Positions 35,381-43,643 of a DNA stretch of 64,000 bases are shown one piece after another. The position numbers were made by a program, and so were the translations under genes. The DNA comes from Coxiellaceae bacterium (GTDB taxonomy: Bacteria > Pseudomonadota > Gammaproteobacteria > Comchoanobacterales > Comchoanobacteraceae). The stretch spans positions 1 through 64,000 of the forward strand of contig CACKTD010000002.1 in NCBI GenBank assembly GCA_902603055.1. Direction: 5' to 3'. Under the pieces are notes generated by a model, which did not search any database, was not told where the DNA came from, and saw only the letters and a program-made list of their open reading frames with translations. Each line of letters starts with the position of its first letter. Position 1 is the first letter of the stretch.

Positions 35381-36574
35381 ATGGAAAAATCAAATCTCAA
35401 ATCAAAAACCTTATATCCAGTTAAGACAGCTGAATCATTATTAAGTCATGTTTCTCATCAAAGCTATATTAAACGAATTAAAGAACTATCGAGTGAGTTT
35501 ATAGAGAAGGAAGATGGTTCATTTGATGACCATTATTTTGATGCACTATATCATGATTTAATTAAAAGCTTTGCAGAGATGGTACAGTGTTTACCTGATC
35601 AAACGGGTCGTGAGTTTTATCTAAATAATGCACTTTTAAGAGCTTTGTGGGCACTGGAAAGCTATACTGAAAAATCTAAAGCTAGTCCAAATCGTGATGG
35701 TGATATTTATCCATACGCTATTTACTCTGCAGCACTATTAAGCCAAGTAGGTGAGCTTTTCTCAGATAATCAAATTCAGTTCGTAAATGAAAATGGTTTA
35801 TTTATGGCAAACTGGGACCCAATTGAAGGCTATATGACTAATTTTAATTGTGAGTGGTTTAGAGTCTACAAAATTGATAAATTACCCCAAGAAATGATCG
35901 ATCAATTAACGAGTATTATTGCGGTAAAGATTATTCCTGATTTAGGGTATCAGTGGTTAAGCCAGGATCGCACTATATTGCAGTGGTGGTATGATGCCTT
36001 AATTGATCGTAAAGAAAAACTAGGTCAATTTGATATTGATTTAAATTTAGAGAAGAAATTCGTAGAACGTGCTCGATTACACGAACTTGAGATTGAAAAT
36101 GTTTATCCAACTGAAATTATGGATATTGAGTCCTTTTTAGAATGGATGAAGAAAAAGCTTGAGGAAAAGAATAAACTCAATCAGATTGATGGCTTCGCCT
36201 ATGGTACACGACGAGGGTATTTAGTTACAGAAAAGTCTATGCGAGAGTATGTTGAGGAACACGGTGGTAGTGTGGATTCACTTACCGAAGCTTTATCTCA
36301 AACTGGTGTGGTTTATGGCCAACAGGACTTAGAGACCTATAATATTAAGCATCAAAATACAGCTCAACATTCCTTTATAGGGTCAGGTTCTAGGGTTGAA
36401 AATGTGAAGGGTATTGTAATCGATAAGAAATTTTTAGTGATGAATAAGGATGCGCTTAATCATGCACTTATCGTGAAATCAGTTGTAAGTCAGGTTGCTC
36501 GATTTATGCGTATGCAGGAAAATATTCGAGCGAATAAACTCAATGGTCCTAGTAGTTTTTTAAAGGGTAAATAA
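35381..36574 (+). CDS. TraI_2/MobH-like protein lacking the HD residues
   Basis: The ATG at 35381 (after GAGAAGG) gives 397 residues; an earlier ATG at 35327 overlaps truA. The N-terminal half follows the TraI_2 (MobH relaxase) pattern: YHDLIKSFAEMVQCLPDQ, then REFYLNNALLRALWALE, YAIYSAALLSQVGELF and MANWDPIEGYM. The His-rich HHA...GGLLxHTLE and HDVGK metal sites are replaced. The C-terminal half (FLEWMKKKLEEKNKLNQIDGF, RRGYLVTEKSMREYV) resembles TraI_2_C. No conjugation genes surround it. Function unknown. Confidence 0.65.
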   Translation: MEKSNLKSKTLYPVKTAESLLSHVSHQSYIKRIKELSSEFIEKEDGSFDDHYFDALYHDLIKSFAEMVQCLPDQTGREFYLNNALLRALWALESYTEKSKASPNRDGDIYPYAIYSAALLSQVGELFSDNQIQFVNENGLFMANWDPIEGYMTNFNCEWFRVYKIDKLPQEMIDQLTSIIAVKIIPDLGYQWLSQDRTILQWWYDALIDRKEKLGQFDIDLNLEKKFVERARLHELEIENVYPTEIMDIESFLEWMKKKLEEKNKLNQIDGFAYGTRRGYLVTEKSMREYVEEHGGSVDSLTEALSQTGVVYGQQDLETYNIKHQNTAQHSFIGSGSRVENVKGIVIDKKFLVMNKDALNHALIVKSVVSQVARFMRMQENIRANKLNGPSSFLKGK

Positions 36575-36575
36575 A

Positions 36576-38177
36576 TCACCATTTATTATCTTTTATATTG
36601 AATAGATATTGACTACCATGGATGATTTTTTTTGCTGCAAATTTAATTTGGTGATTTGCATCCATTAAAAATAGATCAATTTCGTCATTAATTTCTCGGG
36701 GATCATAGGCATGGTTTTTAACCCAAAGTGCACTCATTATGGTTAATGCAAATAGCTTTAAAAAATCGGGTGCGACAGCAGCACAGTTTTCAGGTTCATG
36801 TTGATTCCATTTTTTCAGTTGCATCACTGAACTTTTCAATGCAGTAAAATTTTCAATGCACAAAGTTTTCATTTTACTTGGTGCACTATCAGTTATTTCA
36901 TTTATCTTATCAATATATTTTTGTATATTTGCAAAGTTGTCTTGAGGTATTTTCCGCATAACTAAATCCAGTGCCTGGATTCCATTGGTCCCTTCGTATA
37001 GCATGCTAATTCTATTATCAACATAAAACTGTTCAATGCATGTATCGATCGGTAGACCGTTTAACTTGATACATTGATCAATAATAATGCATCCTTGCTC
37101 TGTAAAGAAGCTTTTTGCAGTTGGCGTGAGCACACTAATTTCGTAAGAATTCTTTTCAAGACTATTAATATAAACCATTAAGTTACGCATACTACGAATA
37201 TAACCATTGCATAATTTAATTGCGTTCGTATCAGAGGATTGACTGCGTTGATTTAAGTTGTATTTTAGTTTTTGCATTGCAATTTCTGACAGTGCTATTC
37301 CCTGATTGGCAACTGTTAAACGCGCATCATTCATCATTGTAAACATGGCATGAAGACCTTTGTTTTTCTCTCCAATTAACCAACCTTGTGCATTATCAAG
37401 TTGCATAAAACACGTAGGTGATAAATGGGTTCCCATTTTTTCTTCAATCCCTGTACAAAAGATAGAGTTGCGTTTTCCGTTGGCTAAAAACTTAGGTACA
37501 GCAAATAAGCTAATGCCTTTTGAACCTCTTGGTGCATTAGGTAGCTTTGCCAATACAAGGTGGATGATATTTTCGGTTAAATCATGCTCACCAAAGGTAA
37601 TCCAAATTTTACTACCATTTAGAATAAAGTGATCTTCTTTAGGTTCTGCTTTTGTCTTAATGAGTCCAAGGTCTGTTCCACAATGACTTTCAGTTAAACA
37701 CATTGTTCCAGACCATTTTCCAGTGACCATTGAGGGCAAAAACCTATTTTTTAAATTTTCAGATGCAAATACATCAATTGCAAGTACCGCACTTTCGGTG
37801 AGGCTAATTCCAAGAAAAAAAGCGCTATTACATGACATCATCATTTCTTCTGCAAGTGCACTAATGGTTTTATTAATTCCTTTACCACCAATCGATTTGG
37901 GGTGGTTATGTGCTAAGTATCCGTTTTCACACATTCTTTTATATGCAGATTTGGCCTTTGATGGCATGATGATGCTTTTTGTTTGAGGCGAAAATTCGAT
38001 ACCTTTCTTATGTCCTATTTGATTGAGAGGATATAGATAATCATTGCAAAATTGTTCGATGTTTTCAAAAAACATCCTATCTCGCTTATGAAAATACCAC
38101 TCATCATGTATAGCTAGTAACTTTAAGTATTCATCAATTGGGGCATGATATTTGAATTCATCATTTTTATTTACCAT
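36576..38177 (-). CDS. Acyl-CoA dehydrogenase paralogue, partly degenerate
   Basis: The 533-residue protein is clearly homologous to the next gene: MCLTESHCGTDLGLIKTKA, SKIWITFGEHDLTENIIH, EEKMGTHLSPTCFM and YEGTNGIQALDLV with the catalytic-type Glu. It diverges in the C-terminal half. The FAD-contacting GGSGYVKDWNIEQYYRDARI region reads as LNGLPIDTCIEQFYVDNRI, and the central helix region is shortened. The frame is intact, so it is not a simple pseudogene. It lies 8 bases after its paralogue and is probably co-transcribed. Confidence 0.82.
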   Translation of the reverse strand: MVNKNDEFKYHAPIDEYLKLLAIHDEWYFHKRDRMFFENIEQFCNDYLYPLNQIGHKKGIEFSPQTKSIIMPSKAKSAYKRMCENGYLAHNHPKSIGGKGINKTISALAEEMMMSCNSAFFLGISLTESAVLAIDVFASENLKNRFLPSMVTGKWSGTMCLTESHCGTDLGLIKTKAEPKEDHFILNGSKIWITFGEHDLTENIIHLVLAKLPNAPRGSKGISLFAVPKFLANGKRNSIFCTGIEEKMGTHLSPTCFMQLDNAQGWLIGEKNKGLHAMFTMMNDARLTVANQGIALSEIAMQKLKYNLNQRSQSSDTNAIKLCNGYIRSMRNLMVYINSLEKNSYEISVLTPTAKSFFTEQGCIIIDQCIKLNGLPIDTCIEQFYVDNRISMLYEGTNGIQALDLVMRKIPQDNFANIQKYIDKINEITDSAPSKMKTLCIENFTALKSSVMQLKKWNQHEPENCAAVAPDFLKLFALTIMSALWVKNHAYDPREINDEIDLFLMDANHQIKFAAKKIIHGSQYLFNIKDNKW

Positions 38178-38185
38178 TGTTCTCT

Positions 38186-39859
38186 CTAAAAGTCCTCATT
38201 TTTAAAATTCATCATATGTTTTTTTCCTTGTTCGATCTGTGCTGCATATACATGCATTTCAGGCAAAACATGATGAATAAAATAATGGCCAGTTGCTATT
38301 TTGTTTGGGTCTTTATTTTTGGTCATTAATCCCCACATGTATGTCATCAACATCATGGCATTAAGGTTTAGAAATTGTGAGGCAATTGCTCCAGCTTGCT
38401 CTGCATCAGCCAACGCATTTTGCATTAGCCACATTGCTGCTTTTTTTACAAGCTCTCGAGATTCTGCACATGCTTTCTTAAACTCAGGGATAAAGCTCTT
38501 TTCCTGTTCCTCAATTTCATGTAAAAGAGCCATTAATGCTTTTCCTTGATCTTTTGCTAACTTTCGTCCAACTAAATCAAGTGCTTGAATGGCATTAGTT
38601 CCCTCATAAATCATACTTATACGTGCGTCGCGATAATATTGTTCAATATTCCAATCTTTAACGTAACCACTTCCACCTAATATTTGCTGAGCTATAGAGA
38701 TATTGTGGCAACCACGTTCTGTGAGATAACTTTTAACAATCGGTGTTAACAAACCAAACTTTGAACTATCACCATTCTTATCTTTTTCAAGCATGGCATA
38801 TACTGCAAGTGCACGCATGGCTTCATTCGTAGACTTAATTTCAAGTAACATGCGTCTAATATCGGGGTGTACCAATATACAATCGGCACTTTCATCCATT
38901 TCCCTTTTGTTTGGATCCAAAGATCGCGATTGACGACGATCTTTTGCAAAGAGTAGGGCAGTTTGGTACGCAATGTCAGCCAGAGCAAGTCCTTGGACAC
39001 CAACACCAATCCGTGCAGCATTCATCATAATAAACATCGCTTCCATACCTTTGTTCTTTTCACCTAGTAACCAACCTTTGGCATTTTCAAATTCCATGAC
39101 ACAAGTTGGTGAAAGATGGATTCCCATTTTTTCTTCTAAGCCATTACAAAATACTTTATTTTGTTTGCCATCTATAAATTTAGGTACGATAAATAAACTT
39201 ATTCCTTTTGTTCCTGATGGTGCATCTGGTAATTTAGCTAAAACAAGATGGATGATATTTTCTGTTAAATCATGGTCTCCAAAAGAAATCCATATTTTCG
39301 TTCCTGAGATAAGATAGTGATCTTTTTCAGGTACAGCTTTAGTTTTGATAAGTCCTAGATCTGTGCCACAATGTGGTTCAGTAAGACACATAGTTCCAAA
39401 CCATTGGCCACTAATTAGGTTCGGAAGATAGCTGTTCTTTTGCTCATCTGTGCCTTTGGCTATGATGGCACTAATAGCACCTTCAGTTAGTCCAGGACCC
39501 ATTGAGAATGCGTTGTTAGTAGCACATAACATTTCATTGACCAATGTGTAGATAACTAATGGTGAATTTCCACCACCATACTCTTCTGGCATTGAAAGTG
39601 GCATGGCGCCTGTTTCTAATAATTTAGTGTAAACCGAATGAGCAAAATCTGGCATTTTAACAGATCGTGTTTTTGAATCATATTGAGGTGGGTTATTATC
39701 TCCCATTTTGTTACTGGGGAGATAGTGTTCTTGACAAAACTTCTCAATACTTCTGAAAATTGCTTCTAAGCTTTCCAAATCATAAGTATCATTTTTATAA
39801 TCAAATAATTGTAGTAGATTTAAATATTCATTTATTGGTGCTTTATAATTAATCATCAC
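38186..39859 (-). CDS. Acyl-CoA dehydrogenase
   Basis: The 557-residue flavoenzyme has MCLTEPHCGTDLGLIKTKA, the FAD/substrate site EKMGIHLSPTCVMEF, QQILGGSGYVKDWNIEQYYRD and YEGTNAIQALDLVG, where the Glu is the likely catalytic base. A C-terminal extension of ~100 residues matches the long acyl-CoA dehydrogenases of fatty-acid degradation. It oxidises acyl-CoA to trans-2-enoyl-CoA. GAGAGGG precedes the ATG. Chain-length specificity cannot be deduced. Confidence 0.93.
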   Translation of the reverse strand: MMINYKAPINEYLNLLQLFDYKNDTYDLESLEAIFRSIEKFCQEHYLPSNKMGDNNPPQYDSKTRSVKMPDFAHSVYTKLLETGAMPLSMPEEYGGGNSPLVIYTLVNEMLCATNNAFSMGPGLTEGAISAIIAKGTDEQKNSYLPNLISGQWFGTMCLTEPHCGTDLGLIKTKAVPEKDHYLISGTKIWISFGDHDLTENIIHLVLAKLPDAPSGTKGISLFIVPKFIDGKQNKVFCNGLEEKMGIHLSPTCVMEFENAKGWLLGEKNKGMEAMFIMMNAARIGVGVQGLALADIAYQTALLFAKDRRQSRSLDPNKREMDESADCILVHPDIRRMLLEIKSTNEAMRALAVYAMLEKDKNGDSSKFGLLTPIVKSYLTERGCHNISIAQQILGGSGYVKDWNIEQYYRDARISMIYEGTNAIQALDLVGRKLAKDQGKALMALLHEIEEQEKSFIPEFKKACAESRELVKKAAMWLMQNALADAEQAGAIASQFLNLNAMMLMTYMWGLMTKNKDPNKIATGHYFIHHVLPEMHVYAAQIEQGKKHMMNFKNEDF

Positions 39860-39970
39860 CCTCTCCTTGGCCTATATATATATTATAAACAAAATATGTA
39901 TTTTTTGGGCAAAAATCCTCAAATATACTAAAATTAAAGTATAAACAATAATAAATATTAGGAGGCTAAT

Positions 39971-40138
39971 ATGGCTGATAATTTTAACATCGACAATATT
40001 ATTAAAACAGTAAAAGATTCAGTATCTGGCTTGTTAAAAGATCTAAATATTGAAATTCCAGGTTTAAATGACTCTAAAAAAGACGATAAAAAGCCTGAGA
40101 AAAAAGAAGCTGAAAAGAAAGAAGAAGCTAAAAAATAA
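39971..40138 (+). CDS. Small charged protein with Lys/Glu-rich tail
   Basis: This 55-residue ORF begins MADNFNIDNIIKTVKDSVSG and ends with about 20 residues of alternating Lys/Glu (KPEKKEAEKKEEAKK). TAGGAGG, 4 bases before the ATG, is one of the strongest ribosome-binding sites in the window and supports expression. The N-terminal part could form an amphipathic helix. It stands alone between an acyl-CoA dehydrogenase gene (divergent) and kdsB. No family recognised. Confidence 0.7.
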   Translation: MADNFNIDNIIKTVKDSVSGLLKDLNIEIPGLNDSKKDDKKPEKKEAEKKEEAKK

Positions 40139-40190
40139 GTTAGCGGTTTTCTTCATTTGCATAAAGAATGCAATATGTTAATCTGAAAAA

Positions 40191-40913
40191 ATGAAAACAT
40201 ATTGTATTATTCCAGCTAGAATTGGTTCTACACGTTTACCAAGAAAAATGTTAGTGCCTGTTCAAGGAGTTCCTTTAATTCAAAGGACTTATCAACGAGT
40301 TCTCAATTCTAATTTATTTGATGATATCTGGGTAGCTACAGACGACCTTACTATTTCAAATTTAATTGAAAACATTGGTGGTAAAACCATCATGACTGAC
40401 TCGAAGTTAAAAACAGGTACAGATCGAGTGGCTTTTGCTGCAAATAAGCTAACATTAGATGGTGTGATCGTAAATATTCAAGGTGATCAGCCTTTTGTCA
40501 AAGATAGTATGCTCAAGGCTTTGGTTTCTCCTATTTTGAATGGAGATTGTCAAATGAGCACTATTTCTCAACCATTAATGAGTGATGATCACAATAACCC
40601 TGACGTTGCAAAGGTAATTTGTGATATGAATCAGTTTGCAATTTATTTTTCAAGATCATTGATTCCTTACCCAAGAAATCCCTCTAGTTCTCCCTTGGCG
40701 AGACATCACGTTGGTATTTATGCATTTGAGGCAGAATTTTTACAAACTTTCAGCCAACTTCCCCAGACTCCGTTAGAGCAATCAGAGTCATTAGAGCAAT
40801 TGAGGGCTATTGAGCATCAAGAAAAGATTAAAGTGATTCAGGTCAATGAAACGTGCGTTGAGATCAATACTCAAGCTGACATTGATCGATTAGAAGATCC
40901 AGTGTTATCTTAA
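40191..40913 (+). CDS. kdsB: 3-deoxy-manno-octulosonate cytidylyltransferase
   Basis: The 240-residue enzyme has the CMP-Kdo synthetase signatures IPARIGSTRLPRKML near the start, WVATDD, TGTDRVA, NIQGDQPF and the LEQLRAIEHQEKIKV block. It activates Kdo for lipopolysaccharide inner-core synthesis, implying a Gram-negative envelope with LPS. No clear Shine-Dalgarno. The 3' end overlaps the convergent glutathione peroxidase gene by 9 bases. Confidence 0.96.
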   Translation: MKTYCIIPARIGSTRLPRKMLVPVQGVPLIQRTYQRVLNSNLFDDIWVATDDLTISNLIENIGGKTIMTDSKLKTGTDRVAFAANKLTLDGVIVNIQGDQPFVKDSMLKALVSPILNGDCQMSTISQPLMSDDHNNPDVAKVICDMNQFAIYFSRSLIPYPRNPSSSPLARHHVGIYAFEAEFLQTFSQLPQTPLEQSESLEQLRAIEHQEKIKVIQVNETCVEINTQADIDRLEDPVLS

Positions 40914-41357
40914 TTGATTTATTTTTTTTGCAGAAGGTATTTGTAATGATGAATACCACTTTACTAATTCACCTCTACTGTTAAAGAGGTATTTATAAAA
41001 GTTCCATCTAGGTTGTGCCATGAATGACCCATTTTCTTTGAGCCAGAGGTAAAAAGGGTGAGGTGATTCTTTGATATTGATTTTTTCGGTAATGTAAAAA
41101 CTTACAGGGTAATGGTCATCCAAGAAGCATTGAATTTCATCATTGGTATTAAATTCTTGGTTCCCAAAATCACTGGATGGGGTGCCGATTATATCAATAT
41201 TATTCTCTGTGTGTAGTTTCTCAAGTGCCTTATATTGATTTGAAAATCCGCATTTAGAAGCTGTGTTTGTAACTAGAAAAGGCTTGCCTTTGAAAGAGCT
41301 GAGCTTAAGCTTACTATTATTACTAAGTTGGAATTCAATATGATATATAGACTGCAT
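40905..41357 (-). CDS. Glutathione/thioredoxin peroxidase
   Basis: Started at MQSIYHIEFQ, the protein is 150 residues. The peroxidatic Cys is in NTASKCGFSNQY, with Gln in the SDFGNQEF block and Trp/Asn in PRWNFYKYL, completing the GPx tetrad. It reduces peroxides with glutathione or thioredoxin. A longer frame runs into the tRNA-Asn gene and is rejected. The ATG is only 8 bases after the tRNA 3' CCA with no Shine-Dalgarno, so it is likely read from the tRNA transcript. Confidence 0.92.
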   Translation of the reverse strand: MQSIYHIEFQLSNNSKLKLSSFKGKPFLVTNTASKCGFSNQYKALEKLHTENNIDIIGTPSSDFGNQEFNTNDEIQCFLDDHYPVSFYITEKINIKESPHPFYLWLKENGSFMAQPRWNFYKYLFNSRGELVKWYSSLQIPSAKKINQLR

Positions 41358-41365
41358 GATTAACT

Positions 41366-41440
<75 letters not shown>

Positions 41441-41449
41441 ATAAAACAT

Positions 41450-41478
41450 ATTTTGCATGAGTAAGATTAAAACGTCAA
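41450..41478 (-). promoter_or_regulatory. Promoter of tRNA-Asn (and probably the peroxidase gene)
   Basis: On the minus strand TTGACG (41473-41478) and CAAAAT (41450-41455) are 17 bases apart. The following AAATATGNNTTAT stretch is shared with the tRNA-Phe promoter, and the tRNA begins 9 bases after the -10 box. Confidence 0.6.
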
Positions 41479-41607
41479 GGATATTTAGCACTTAATCGCT
41501 AATCAACTTTTAATGAAGAATTAACTTAAGGGATTTTTTATCTAAATTTTTAGAATTTCGGTTCAGATTTGAAATATCGCTTTAGAATAGTTAGGATGTA
41601 ACTACCT

Positions 41608-43239
41608 ATGATTGATTATATTTTAAAAGCGATTCAGTATATTTTTCTTGCTTGTCTAGCATCTTTCTTTATTTTAGCAGTATTTCTATCTGTATACTTT
41701 TTATGTTTGGGAGACATACCCACAAGTTTATTTTGGTTTTATTCTTGGTCTAATTGGCTAGTTCCCATGTTTAATTACGAAGTATATGTATGTATGTTTC
41801 TTTTTCCATTGTGTAGTCTACTAGCAAATAATAATTACGCTCAAGATAGGATGTTTAAATATCTATGTTTAATTTATTTTTTAATATTTAATCCGTTAAC
41901 AATTCTTTTAATGTTTTCTATTTTCGGTATAAATTTCATGTCTATTAGTGTGGTGTTCCTACTTACTAACATTTTTTATCAATTTAATCCATCGTTAAGG
42001 TATGTATTGTCTCCATTGAGAAATATAATATTCATAATAACTGACCTCACTGGAGTAGAATTAAATGAAAAATATTTATTTAGCTTTGCGATTTCATGTT
42101 GTTTAGCTGTTTTATTAATCCCCACAATCATGGCCCAAGAAGTTTATTTTATCGGAGCTACTGTTTTTTTTGATTCTTGTTTATCACTCGCTACACTAAA
42201 TGGTCTGTCATCTTACTGTTTAAATAGCATTGATTATTATTTATCTGACTTATTTCAATTTAACTTTAGTTGGGAAAAAGTGTTTCAAAAATTCACCAAA
42301 GCTTGCGAACAATTTCCATTTATTGAAGATAATCCAGAGTTTGGTTTTATAGCCTATCTTAATGCTAAATATAATCTTAAAATTGCACCAATTATGGGAT
42401 CATTACCTCAAAATCCACAATTATGTTATGACGTAAATGACTATAATACTAATTTATCTGAAGTGAAATTAACACGTGTTTCTTTCAAGCAATTATCGAG
42501 TTCAGGATGGGTCAGTTTTTTCGAAAATATTTATTGTCGTTTTTTTGGATTTAATGGATCTGATCTTCCTATTAGTTTATTCTTGCCGTTTGAGAAAAAT
42601 AATCATCAAATTAAATATATGCAGTGCTATATTAATATAGATGATCCAACCGTAGTTTCATGGGTTTCAAAGCCAGGATATCAATCTGTCTTATTGAAAA
42701 TGGAATATGAACAAATTGCTGAAAATGTCGAATTAAACTTATCTCCTACCACATTCATTGAGAGCAACGAATTTGTTAGGCGACATCGGCAAACTAATGG
42801 AAAACATCCATTTACACAAGGGCAATTTTCAAGTGCTCCTTTAACAGAGAAGCAAATAAGTTATATTGAAGGCTGCTGGAATGAGTATATTGATAGAGTG
42901 AAATTATGGTCTGAATTAGTTGAAATTTTATCCAATGAAACAGAGCACCAAATATTAGAAGTGTTCTCGAGGTTAGGTTACGTCCTGATTTTAGAAGATA
43001 TTGGTGATAAAAGAGCATCATTTCCACAAATACCAGTTTATTCAAAATTTAATAACCAAAATATTATATGTGATAATACAAATAACCTGACTTCATTTGC
43101 TGTAAAAGATACGTTACATTTCCAATCAAATTTTGGAGGATTGGTGCCGAAGGATGTCATCCAAGATGTAAAAAAACACGTTGAAAGCTCCCATAGTAAT
43201 CTAGAATATGAAACGCCCACCAATTGCATAATCGCGTAA
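41608..43239 (+). CDS. Multi-span membrane protein with C-terminal CaaX-like tetrapeptide, unknown function
   Basis: The 543-residue protein has five to six hydrophobic segments in residues ~5-210 and a ~330-residue soluble C-terminal region without a recognised domain. It ends PTNCIIA, that is Cys-Ile-Ile-Ala, which fits the eukaryotic CaaX prenylation consensus (Ala at X favours farnesyl). Some intracellular bacteria use such motifs to anchor effectors in host membranes, but those are usually soluble; a polytopic protein would be unusual. Low GC and Phe/Tyr/Leu rich. Alternatively an ordinary inner-membrane protein. Confidence 0.7.
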   Translation: MIDYILKAIQYIFLACLASFFILAVFLSVYFLCLGDIPTSLFWFYSWSNWLVPMFNYEVYVCMFLFPLCSLLANNNYAQDRMFKYLCLIYFLIFNPLTILLMFSIFGINFMSISVVFLLTNIFYQFNPSLRYVLSPLRNIIFIITDLTGVELNEKYLFSFAISCCLAVLLIPTIMAQEVYFIGATVFFDSCLSLATLNGLSSYCLNSIDYYLSDLFQFNFSWEKVFQKFTKACEQFPFIEDNPEFGFIAYLNAKYNLKIAPIMGSLPQNPQLCYDVNDYNTNLSEVKLTRVSFKQLSSSGWVSFFENIYCRFFGFNGSDLPISLFLPFEKNNHQIKYMQCYINIDDPTVVSWVSKPGYQSVLLKMEYEQIAENVELNLSPTTFIESNEFVRRHRQTNGKHPFTQGQFSSAPLTEKQISYIEGCWNEYIDRVKLWSELVEILSNETEHQILEVFSRLGYVLILEDIGDKRASFPQIPVYSKFNNQNIICDNTNNLTSFAVKDTLHFQSNFGGLVPKDVIQDVKKHVESSHSNLEYETPTNCIIA

Positions 43240-43279
43240 AATGTTTGCAAAAATTATAATTAAAGGTTAGTTTAAGGAT

Positions 43280-43387
43280 ATGAGATTTATTTTATGTTTA
43301 TGCTTAATGTGCTGTGCTTCAGCGATTTCATCGTCTGATTTAGAATTTTTGCACACATATAATGCCCATTCTGGTTACGCCGTTTAA
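43280..43387 (+). CDS. Possible small exported peptide
   Basis: The 35-codon ORF encodes MRFILCLCLMCCASAISSS and then 16 polar residues, like a truncated signal-peptide protein. A weak AAGG lies close to the ATG. It may be the remnant of a secreted-protein gene similar to the one at 43443. Support is weak. Confidence 0.25.
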   Translation: MRFILCLCLMCCASAISSSDLEFLHTYNAHSGYAV

Positions 43388-43442
43388 CCAGTACATACAT
43401 GATAGTTTGATTGCGTTATGATGGAGTTTATTTGGAGGTATA

Positions 43443-43643
43443 ATGCGCTCATTTTTATTATTGATTGTTACAACATTAGTATTACAAACCACTATTGCTC
43501 AGGCTACAGAATATTGTGATCCTTGGCGCTATGAATGCAAGGAATTAAAATCCAAGGTTAAAAAAGATGTATCAGGTTTTTTAATGAAGGTGTTGAAAAA
43601 GTTAGAAAAGAAAGTTAGCCATCAACAAGGCGTGCCTGAATAG
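43443..43643 (+). CDS. Small secreted protein with two cysteines
   Basis: The 66-residue precursor follows TTGGAGG at ideal distance. A signal peptide (cleavage near AQA-TEY) leaves about 45 residues with CDPWRYEC, which can form a disulfide, and a lysine-rich amphipathic helix (LKSKVKKDVSGFLMKVLKKLEKKV). Composition resembles small cationic exported peptides. It overlaps the convergent aminotransferase gene by 29 bases. No family recognised. Confidence 0.65.
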   Translation: MRSFLLLIVTTLVLQTTIAQATEYCDPWRYECKELKSKVKKDVSGFLMKVLKKLEKKVSHQQGVPE

